Origin: Microcaldota archaeon
GTDB taxonomy: Archaea > Micrarchaeota > Micrarchaeia > Micrarchaeales > Micrarchaeaceae
DNA length: 33,370 nucleotides
Direction: 5' to 3'
Assembly: GCA_021801385.1 (NCBI GenBank)
Contig: JAJYYC010000014.1
Coordinates: 1 to 33,370 of the forward strand
Below, piece after piece: positions 22,993 to 30,175 of this stretch. Made by a program: the position numbers and the translations under genes. Below the pieces are notes generated by a model. That model was not told where the DNA came from. It saw only the letters and a program-made list of their open reading frames with translations, and did not search any database. Within the stretch, counting starts at the first letter, position 1; each line of letters begins with the position of its first letter.

Positions 22993-23065
22993 TCAAATCA
23001 TGATGCGAAGAAAAAATAAAAAGCCACATATCTCTCTTAATATCCTGCGACCAAAATAGATACGA

Positions 23066-23158
23066 GGGTCTGTGGCGCAACTTGGATAGCGCACCCGGCT
23101 TCGGACCGGGCGGTTGCGGGTTCAAATTCCAAAAAGGATGAAAATCCCGTCAGACCCG
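23066..23158 (+). tRNA. trnR: tRNA-Arg (anticodon UCG) with an 18-nt insertion in the T-loop
   Basis: Acceptor GGGTCTG/CAGACCC pairs perfectly. The D-arm (GCGC-AACTTGGATA-GCGC) and the anticodon arm CCCGG-CTTCGGA-CCGGG (UCG) are normal, discriminator G, no CCA. The T-stem GCGGG/CCCGT encloses 25 nt instead of 7. Removing 18 nt restores TTCAAAT. The insertion is AT-rich (around TTCCAAAAAGGATGAAAA) and its ends cannot be fixed uniquely. A non-canonical archaeal intron near position 59/60 is the likely explanation. Confidence 0.9.
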
Positions 23159-23292
23159 ATCAATGCTTATTACAGCGCAAGCCGCTATCGAATACAATCG
23201 CATCAGCGCGACAATGGCTGCCAAAACCAAGACTGCTTTACAACTTCATTTTTGGCATAATCCTTTCTATTTAATCCCTAAACCATACTTTT

Positions 23293-23637
23293 CTATTTGC
23301 TCTCTAAATTCAACGAGTTTATGCGCACAGCGCGTCCATGTGCGCCTATAACGTTCGGCCTGAGCAGCACCCTGCCGGTTCTGGCCCTCTTCACCCCCTT
23401 CCTTGCGATAATCAGCCTGCGCATTTTTGCGTTCCTTGCGAGCACCACATCGGATCGCTTTATCGTCCTTGTTCTGCCCGCATGGTTGGCGTATGTCGCA
23501 GCAAGTTCAACCAGATGGTCAGCAGTTTCCTTAAGTTCCTTCTCAAGGCATATGACTGCGCGCTCGTTCACCTTCTCTGCGCCGGCCTCTCTGATGAACT
23601 GTTCAACATCATACATGCTGAAGGTTCTCTTCCCCAA
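23293..23637 (-). CDS. Archaeal histone with basic C-terminal extension
   Basis: The histone fold spans VEQFIREAGAEKVNERA, the long central helix with ELKETADHLVELAATYANHAG, and RTIKRSDVVLARN. A tail of about 40 residues follows (KMRRLIIARKGVKRARTGR and onward), with about a dozen Lys/Arg. Minus-strand TATTTAAAA at 23668-23676 predicts a transcript start near 23647. That excludes the upstream ATGs in the track ORF and leaves TTG 23637 or ATG 23619. The protein is expected to bind and wrap DNA; the tail may add contacts. Confidence 0.82.
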   Translation of the reverse strand: MGKRTFSMYDVEQFIREAGAEKVNERAVICLEKELKETADHLVELAATYANHAGRTRTIKRSDVVLARNAKMRRLIIARKGVKRARTGRVLLRPNVIGAHGRAVRINSLNLESK

Positions 23638-23740
23638 TGTATCCCCGGGATTGATTGGTTGAGCTCCTTTTAAATACATCAGTTTGCAAATGATTAGTGG
23701 CACTCCGCATATCAAAGGCGAGGGCTATAAAGGTTTTTTT

Positions 23741-24589
23741 ATGGCACTGAGAGCAGGTTTTCACATGTCGATATCCGGCGGGCTAAGGCGCGCCCCTGAA
23801 GCCGCCCGTTCATTAGGCTGCGGCGCATTTCAGATGTTCGCAACAAACTCCAGATCATGGAAACTCAGACCTTTGGGCGACAATGAAGCAGACGAATTCA
23901 TCGAAGCGAAGAAGGGGCTTGCCTCATTCGTGCATCTGCCGTATCTTTGCAACCCATCATCGCCAAATCCAAGCGTCAGAAAGCTTACGCTGTCATCTAT
24001 ACGCGGCACGATGGACCTATGCAACACTCTTGAGATAGACGCCGCAGTGATTCATATCGGTTCGCATCTTGGTTCTGGAAAGGAGAAAGGGATTGAGGCC
24101 GCTTCCGAGATGATAGGATCCGCACATGACGCATCATGGAGCACACGACTGCTTTTGGAGAATTCCGCAGGATACAATAACAGCGTAGGGTCTAAATTAG
24201 AGGAGATAAAAACGATCATGGAGCTGTCAGGTTCACACGCCGGCGTCTGCATAGACACCTGTCATGCGTTTGCCGCCGGGTATGAGCTAAACACCGTATC
24301 CGGAGCGCGCGCATTCGCGAAATCCATACGCGATAACTTCGGCGGCATAGGCCTAATCCATCTGAACGACTCTAAATACGGATTGGGTTCGGGGCTTGAC
24401 AGGCACGAACAGATCGGTAATGGCAAAATAGGTGCAGAGGGTTTCGCAAACCTCTTTGCTAATAGGGAATTCACCTCCGGCTCTGCGATAATAGAGGTGC
24501 CTGGCGGGGAGATCGAACTGCGAGAGAACCTTTCGGTGCTATCGCATCTGCTCTCAAAATGCGGCGTGAGCCTCAAAGGACCAGACTGA
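23741..24589 (+). CDS. nfo: Endonuclease IV (AP endonuclease)
   Basis: 282 aa from ATG 23741, giving MALRAGFHMSISGGLRRAP, the usual N-terminus; the upstream 19 codons of the track ORF are not family-like. Zinc and active-site segments are visible: VHLPYLCN, AAVIHIGSHLG, LLLENSAGYN, VCIDTCHAFAAGY, LIHLNDSKYGLGSGLDRH and AIIEVPGG. It cuts 5' to abasic sites, following the glycosylases at the left of the window. The 3' end overlaps the convergent kinase gene by 17 bp. Confidence 0.94.
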   Translation: MALRAGFHMSISGGLRRAPEAARSLGCGAFQMFATNSRSWKLRPLGDNEADEFIEAKKGLASFVHLPYLCNPSSPNPSVRKLTLSSIRGTMDLCNTLEIDAAVIHIGSHLGSGKEKGIEAASEMIGSAHDASWSTRLLLENSAGYNNSVGSKLEEIKTIMELSGSHAGVCIDTCHAFAAGYELNTVSGARAFAKSIRDNFGGIGLIHLNDSKYGLGSGLDRHEQIGNGKIGAEGFANLFANREFTSGSAIIEVPGGEIELRENLSVLSHLLSKCGVSLKGPD

Positions 24590-25541
24590 TGACTATCTGC
24601 ACCAAAATCAATACGAGCGGTATCGATATGTTGTCATCAATAGGAATGGTCGAGCTCTCTACAACCGCTAGTATGCCTGCAAGCAATATACCGTACGGAC
24701 CAAGCAAAAACAATCCGAAAGCGGCAGATATGATGAAGAACGTTAACGTCCCTGCGTAGCTCTTATATTTGTTATAAGGCAGGCGCTTCGACTTGTAAAA
24801 CGATACTCCTGCTATTGTTGCGAGCGCATCCCCTATGACGAGCGAAGCGACACCGAAGAGCGCCATCTTGAATGGAAGGAAACCAATTATGAGCGCAACT
24901 CCCGCTGCAAGCCTCATCGCGCCGCGCCCATATTCTGCGCCGCGCCTCTCAAATTTCGAAAGCCTGTTGTATAAAGAGCCGCTCTTTGACGCCCCGATTA
25001 TGCTGTTTGTTGCATAAAGTGCGAGTATCGCGAAGAATATAAGGTATCTGTATACGCCTGTGAGCAGCATCAGCGCGACTAAGAACAATCCTATCGCAAA
25101 CTGCAACACATCCCTTCTTACCTCTATCTTTGGACTGGATTTCATGCCCTCATGGTCGCGCTTTCCTAACGCGTCCCTATAGAGCACGCCAACAACCATG
25201 CCGACGCCGAATGCGCCTATCGCATAGTAACCAGGGGTAAATTCTGCTAGGTATATGATTGATCCGTAGAGCGCTAACAGAGACAATGCGACGAACTCTA
25301 ACGGCCGCTTAAGGTATGTGAGTGCGAGTATTGTTGATACGCCCGCAACCTCTGTAAGCAGAAGCACGCCGTTGTGTGTCATTCCCGGAAGGAAAGGGGC
25401 AGCAAGCATCATCACAACCACCGATACGAGTATCGGCAGCATGTCAATGCCTTTCTTATGGCCAAAAGACCTTATGATATGTACGAGTATGGCAAACAGC
25501 GCCACCGCGCTGAACACTGTAAAATACAGTTGCAGTACCAT
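24573..25541 (-). CDS. Polyprenol (dolichol/phytol) kinase-like membrane protein
   Basis: About 322 aa with 9-10 membrane helices. The C-terminal half has the CTP-dependent prenol kinase pattern: VIGDALATIAGVSFYKSK, then KSYAGTLTFFIISAAFG and VVESSTIPIDDNISIPLV. The family phosphorylates long or branched isoprenoid alcohols. The track start (25571) overlaps DUF2070; ATG 25541 with TTAGGT upstream removes most of that overlap and is preferred. It is clustered with cis-prenyltransferase and CDP-archaeol synthase, supporting a role in isoprenoid carrier recycling (inference). Confidence 0.75.
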   Translation of the reverse strand: MVLQLYFTVFSAVALFAILVHIIRSFGHKKGIDMLPILVSVVVMMLAAPFLPGMTHNGVLLLTEVAGVSTILALTYLKRPLEFVALSLLALYGSIIYLAEFTPGYYAIGAFGVGMVVGVLYRDALGKRDHEGMKSSPKIEVRRDVLQFAIGLFLVALMLLTGVYRYLIFFAILALYATNSIIGASKSGSLYNRLSKFERRGAEYGRGAMRLAAGVALIIGFLPFKMALFGVASLVIGDALATIAGVSFYKSKRLPYNKYKSYAGTLTFFIISAAFGLFLLGPYGILLAGILAVVESSTIPIDDNISIPLVLILVQIVISLVL

Positions 25542-25549
25542 ATACAGAC

Positions 25550-27397
25550 CTAAATTACTGATATTACCCACGCAGCAGCTATAAACCCTAGCATTATGAG
25601 AAGTGGCACCGCTATCCTAAGGAAACCGTAAACCGCGCGAGCAGTTGAGATAATGCCATCCATGCTGTTTGGCCCCCAGACCCTGAATTTTTTCATCACA
25701 GTCCTGCGATAGTAAGGAACTACAGGTTCAACATCTGCCAATGCGGACCTAACCGCTTTGATTGCGAGGCTAGACAGCCTGTCCTTGTCGGTCTTGCTGC
25801 CTATCACATTATCGGCCTCTGAACCGAGCGAGTTTACCGCATGAGTGTCTGTCGTGCAGACCTCACACGAAACCTTGCACGCTCTTTCGACCTTAGCTAT
25901 TATGTGTGTCCTGACTGAGGGCATCATATTGTTGCCGTTTATGAATATCAATGCCCTAGTGAAGCCGTTGTAATTGAATACCATCACATTCATCTTGCCT
26001 TCGGCAAGGTCGTCAGGTTGGCCGAGCCTTTCGTAGATCTCAGTGTTGGCGACGCCTATGCGGATCGCTCTGCTGCTATAGGTTGGCTTTCCAAGTTTCT
26101 TCACCGCAGATATGTATTCGTTCGCATACTCTGAACCGAATCGCACGCCGTTGAGTTCTGCGGCAGGCGCGCTTTCGAATCTGGAGTTGTGCGCATCTAT
26201 GAGAACAGCTGGATTGGATGACATCTCAAGCATCTCACGCAGCATCAGCGCGACAGAGGGGTCAAAGTCCTCGGTTATTCGCGGAGCCCTAGTGAACAAT
26301 ATGAGGGAGACCCTCCCGATGCCCACTTTAGATATGTTGGCATGCCCCGACTTTGAAGTCGTATAAGAGAGATGGCCATCGGCCTTTTTGCCGTTTGAGA
26401 CGCCATCGTCAAGCGCAGACCTGACATATTTGTACTGCGCGCTAGATATCGGATTGTTATCCATATTGACCGGCTTGTGCATTATGAATCCCGGAACCCC
26501 ATATTTGCTGTTTACATGCTTCTCAAGCATATGCGGAAAATCGCTCCCGCCGATCGTTCCGGAAGGGCCATAATGTATATTGGGCGCGAAAAGCACGGCT
26601 TTGATCTTGCCATTCCTCTTACGTAACGTTATTGTGTCACAGTCGATATCCTCATGCTTGCCAAATTTGGATCCGCCAAACGGCGCGTTGGCGCTCGCAT
26701 CGAACAGCCAGTTCTGCAGCATCTGAATGAATGCGTCGAAGCTGTGGAATCCATAGTTCTTGCGGTATGGCCTGTCGACAATAAATATTATCGCATAGCT
26801 GACAAGCAGGAATACAAACACGCCCGCATAAAGCTTAACGAGCAGCAGATTGAATGGCGTAGCAAGCGACACTATTCTGCTGCTGTACGGAACATAAAGA
26901 AGGATGTTCAACGTTGGCTGTATCAGCGCGAGCGCTATTACGCTGCCCTTGTTCCTGCCAAGCAGTATCTTATTCGTGAAGAACCACCATCCGAACAGGC
27001 TCGCATCTCCAAGCAGTATGATTAAGCCGGCGAGCGAATAGCTGTGACTTAATATGTATGCGATTGAAGAGAACAGTATGAATATGGAATAGGACACAGT
27101 GCTTATTATCGTGACAAACGAGAGGTATTTCGCATCCACGCGCCTGTTGAGCGCCTTCATGCCGAATATGGTGAGAAATGCTGGGAGCATTATGACAATT
27201 ATCCCTGTGAGCGCGCCGTTTGCTAGTATATAATCGGTATTCGATACTATCGAGGTGTAGTTGAGTAGCGCCGTAGCGGCGATGCCCATCACAAGGCTTA
27301 TCGCAAGAAGAAGAATCATCTGCACCTTAGCGCTTGGCAACCCAAAAGAGAACGGGTTTATCGACGCGAGGAAGTCTGCATCCTTCTTGACAGACAT
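25550..27397 (-). CDS. DUF2070 family membrane protein
   Basis: 615 aa. Residues about 20-210 hold six to seven hydrophobic helices. A large soluble region follows with DCDTITLRKRNGKIKAVLF, APNIHYGPSGTIGGSDFP and a CEVCTTDTHAVNSLG segment. A last helix closes the protein (IAVPLLIMLGFIAAAWVI). This layout matches DUF2070, an archaeal family of unknown function. The conserved His and Asp residues suggest a metal-dependent hydrolase, but no activity can be assigned. It lies in the minus-strand prenyl-lipid cluster, 8 bp from uppS. Confidence 0.85.
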   Translation of the reverse strand: MSVKKDADFLASINPFSFGLPSAKVQMILLLAISLVMGIAATALLNYTSIVSNTDYILANGALTGIIVIMLPAFLTIFGMKALNRRVDAKYLSFVTIISTVSYSIFILFSSIAYILSHSYSLAGLIILLGDASLFGWWFFTNKILLGRNKGSVIALALIQPTLNILLYVPYSSRIVSLATPFNLLLVKLYAGVFVFLLVSYAIIFIVDRPYRKNYGFHSFDAFIQMLQNWLFDASANAPFGGSKFGKHEDIDCDTITLRKRNGKIKAVLFAPNIHYGPSGTIGGSDFPHMLEKHVNSKYGVPGFIMHKPVNMDNNPISSAQYKYVRSALDDGVSNGKKADGHLSYTTSKSGHANISKVGIGRVSLILFTRAPRITEDFDPSVALMLREMLEMSSNPAVLIDAHNSRFESAPAAELNGVRFGSEYANEYISAVKKLGKPTYSSRAIRIGVANTEIYERLGQPDDLAEGKMNVMVFNYNGFTRALIFINGNNMMPSVRTHIIAKVERACKVSCEVCTTDTHAVNSLGSEADNVIGSKTDKDRLSSLAIKAVRSALADVEPVVPYYRRTVMKKFRVWGPNSMDGIISTARAVYGFLRIAVPLLIMLGFIAAAWVISVI

Positions 27398-27405
27398 CAG
27401 AGCCC

Positions 27406-28113
27406 CTATTTTCCGAGACGGCGTTCCCTTGACGCATAAGAGCGCATCGCACGGTTAAGGTCGCGCCGCTCAAAGTCCGGCCAGTATTTGCGCGAGAACC
27501 AGAGCTCGGAGTAGCTCGCCTGCCATGGAAGGAATCCGGAAAGGCGGCGTTCGCCAGAAGTTCTTATTATCATATCAACATCAGGTATCTCAGCAGACCT
27601 TATCATCGAGCCAAAAGACTTTTCATCAGGTTCGGCGTTGTTGCGCTCAGCGGTTCTAGCCCCGTATAATATATCTTCCCTGCCGCCATATCCGATCATG
27701 AGATTTATCGTGAACTCTTTGTATCTTGCAGTCTTGCGCTCAAGCGATGCGAGCGCATCGCGGACCTTCTGTGGCACCTTGCTCATGTCTCCGACAATCC
27801 TTATTCTCGCATTGTTCTCGCTGAGAATCCTGAATATCTCGGGGTCGTTCGCCGCCTTCTGGTATAGCGCATATAATATTGCGAGCTCGCCAGCGCTCCT
27901 GTTCGCTATGTTTTCAGTCGACAGCGCCCATACGCTCAGCGTCTTGACACCCATGCGCTTCGCCCAGATGCCGAATGATATGAATTTTTTTATCCCGTTC
28001 TGGTAGCCGTTTATGATCGACATGCGGTTGCTTTTCGCCCACCTTCTGTTTCCGTCAGGTATAAGCGCCAGGTGTGCGGGTACGATGCGATGCCTTTGTT
28101 TGCTCCTTATCAT
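27406..28113 (-). CDS. uppS: cis-Prenyltransferase (undecaprenyl/polyprenyl diphosphate synthase)
   Basis: 235 aa. LALIPDGNRRWAKSN is the diphosphate-binding motif with the catalytic Asp, LSVWALSTENIANRS the second conserved region, and MIIRTSGERRLSGFLPWQ with YSELWF the C-terminal motif. The enzyme adds isopentenyl units in cis to make the long polyprenyl diphosphate used as a glycan carrier. With the adjacent kinase it could supply the dolichol-type carrier for N-glycosylation of surface proteins such as the neighbouring Asn-rich protein. Confidence 0.94.
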   Translation of the reverse strand: MIRSKQRHRIVPAHLALIPDGNRRWAKSNRMSIINGYQNGIKKFISFGIWAKRMGVKTLSVWALSTENIANRSAGELAILYALYQKAANDPEIFRILSENNARIRIVGDMSKVPQKVRDALASLERKTARYKEFTINLMIGYGGREDILYGARTAERNNAEPDEKSFGSMIRSAEIPDVDMIIRTSGERRLSGFLPWQASYSELWFSRKYWPDFERRDLNRAMRSYASRERRLGK

Positions 28114-28189
28114 CTCTGAACACCACTACGTTTATAGATTACATGCCTCTGTTTAAATACATTCGCAGGTGCAGAATCTATAAAAACTG

Positions 28190-29560
28190 TCACGATGCAG
28201 TGACCGTAGTTACTGTATGTATCCCATCAGATCCTGAGACTGCTATGGTGTAGTTCTCCCCAGGTTCCGATGTTATACTGACAATTCCGTTGCCATGGGA
28301 GATTATGCCGTTGAATGTGAATGTCTTGGATGCGCCAGCTGCTATTGTGTATCCTGGTGCGTTCTCGGCGCTGTCAGACGCGGCGAACTGGAATGGAAGG
28401 TAGAGTGTACCGTTCTGGTTCACGAGCAGGTTTAATGCATCTGCGTGGTCATTCTGATAGCGCATCGGACCAGACCCAATGGAGTTTTCATTTTCATTGC
28501 CTTTGGCATTAACCCCGGCAAGCCCGCCGTTGTATATGTGCAATGTCGCATTCGCGCTTTCATTGAGCGAATTAGAACTTTCAGCAGAGGAATTCATCTC
28601 TGCTGTGGTGTTCATATATAGCTTCATCGGGTCATCGTAACCGCCGATGATGCCAACTACCGCATTGCCTCTTCCATCAGCTCCTATGCTATTCACGATC
28701 TCATCTACAGACGTGTTGACGCTTGCGTTTGCGTGCACGCCAGGTATATTCATGTTTATTGTGTAGCTGCCAAACACTAGGATGTGGTTTATCGTTACGC
28801 TTGAATTGGAGACATCATTAACTGTAACTGATATGCTTGTATAGCTGCCTGAACTGATTATGTTAGCTGATGATATGCTTATGTTGGCGCGAGCGTGCTC
28901 AAGGTCCTTTCTATAATTGCTTCCGAGCCCGATCCGTTCTCCAACTCTCCGTACTGTCACTCCGCCTATGCTGACCGCCTTTATTGAAGGGACCATAATA
29001 TAATCGGTGGTATTCCCTGTGGTTTCTATTGAGACGATTGTGGGAGAGAAGTCCAGAAGCAATCCTCCTGTGGAGTTGACAACGCCGCCGCCTACGATGT
29101 GCGCCTCAACCGTAGAGTTTGGAAGAGTCACATTGCTCGTTACGCCGTTGACGACTATGTTGGCAGATGCGACCATGAATTTGACCGCGCTCACCACTGT
29201 ATTAGCAGAAAGGTTTGCACTTCCTATCACTGTAGTCGCATTGACGAGGCCGATAAGGTTGATTGCGCCGCTGCCTGTCGCGTTAATCCAGATGCCGTTT
29301 TTTGTCTGGACCATGACTGACGTATACGCTATAGTAAGTGCAGAGGTGCCGCTTGGGACATGCGGCGGGTCTGTCAGCAGGACAGGTACCTGTTGCGATG
29401 AGTTTGATTGGGATGAAGCTGCTGACTGTTGAGATGATGTTTGCTGAGTCGTCTGCACCGATGTGCTGGCACGCTGGACAGAATGGCTGGAGAGCAGTAT
29501 TAATGCCCCAGCAACTACGAGCAGAACAACAACGCCTATAATGGCAGGTACGGTTTTCAA
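28190..29560 (-). CDS. Secreted/anchored surface protein with DUF4382-like domain
   Basis: 456 aa. An N-terminal helix (PAIIGVVVLLVVAGALILLS) serves as signal or anchor, then a Ser/Gln/Thr-rich linker of about 35 residues. Residues about 60-170 resemble DUF4382 (LTDPPHVPSGTSALTI, GIWINATGSGAINLIGL, VASANIVVNGVTSNVTL). The rest is beta-rich with very many N-x-S/T sequons, so it is probably heavily N-glycosylated. There are almost no Cys. Function is unknown; a cell-envelope protein is the best guess. It sits between uppS and carS. Confidence 0.7.
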   Translation of the reverse strand: MKTVPAIIGVVVLLVVAGALILLSSHSVQRASTSVQTTQQTSSQQSAASSQSNSSQQVPVLLTDPPHVPSGTSALTIAYTSVMVQTKNGIWINATGSGAINLIGLVNATTVIGSANLSANTVVSAVKFMVASANIVVNGVTSNVTLPNSTVEAHIVGGGVVNSTGGLLLDFSPTIVSIETTGNTTDYIMVPSIKAVSIGGVTVRRVGERIGLGSNYRKDLEHARANISISSANIISSGSYTSISVTVNDVSNSSVTINHILVFGSYTINMNIPGVHANASVNTSVDEIVNSIGADGRGNAVVGIIGGYDDPMKLYMNTTAEMNSSAESSNSLNESANATLHIYNGGLAGVNAKGNENENSIGSGPMRYQNDHADALNLLVNQNGTLYLPFQFAASDSAENAPGYTIAAGASKTFTFNGIISHGNGIVSITSEPGENYTIAVSGSDGIHTVTTVTAS

Positions 29561-29670
29561 TTATAACACCAATATATTCTAAACGCAACAGTATTTATGA
29601 CTTACCTAATCGGGTTCTATTATTGCTGGTTGCTAATGATTAAATACAAAAAGGCTAAGACTTGCAAGGC

Positions 29671-30171
29671 CTACCACGGAACATCCTTTAGCTTCATCAT
29701 ATGGGCTATGAGGTTTGTGAGCGGGTGCATGATTCCAGTTAATAAGAAAATGAAAACCAAGCCTAAGAACGTCGGTGCACTGCCATAAGGCAATGCAAAC
29801 AGAAGCGCAAAAATGAAGAAACCGTACTGGTCAAGCAGCGGCACAGGCCTGCCAGAACCTATACTATACTGCCTTTTTAGGAAGCTCCCTGCCAGGTCGC
29901 CGGCGTTCGCCCCTATTGTTAAAAGTATCGATACAGGGAGCATCCACGGTATGAATACTGATTCTATCGCGCCAGCAGCGATGCCGGCTATGATGCTTGA
30001 AGCTGTGCCGCGGATCGTCTTATGATCTCCAAATATTCGCTTGCCCCTGAAATGCCTTTTCATGTCAAGCGGAGACTTGCCGCCGAATATGACGGGCGCG
30101 CCGTTTGCCGCATAAGCCGGAAAGATGTACAGTATTGGGTATATTACAATACTATATAGTGCTCCTGCCAA
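29671..30171 (-). CDS. carS: CDP-archaeol synthase (CarS)
   Basis: 166 aa with four to five hydrophobic helices. AANGAPVIFGGKSPLDM and the charged cytosolic loop RGKRIFGDHKTIRGT are the CarS signature. GANAGDLAGSFLKRQYSIG with the Asp motif and PLLDQYGF follow. The enzyme activates unsaturated archaetidic acid with CTP, the branch point to archaeal polar lipids. It starts 4 bp after the alaS stop and was probably transcribed with it. Confidence 0.93.
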   Translation of the reverse strand: MAGALYSIVIYPILYIFPAYAANGAPVIFGGKSPLDMKRHFRGKRIFGDHKTIRGTASSIIAGIAAGAIESVFIPWMLPVSILLTIGANAGDLAGSFLKRQYSIGSGRPVPLLDQYGFFIFALLFALPYGSAPTFLGLVFIFLLTGIMHPLTNLIAHMMKLKDVPW

Positions 30172-30175
30172 AAGA

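Noticed and set aside
23163-23351. Small ORF starting MLITAQAAIEY, resembling a class III prepilin signal.
   Set aside because: The hydrophobic helix that must follow the signal is missing and the frame runs into the antisense of the histone gene. At most it is an ancient remnant.
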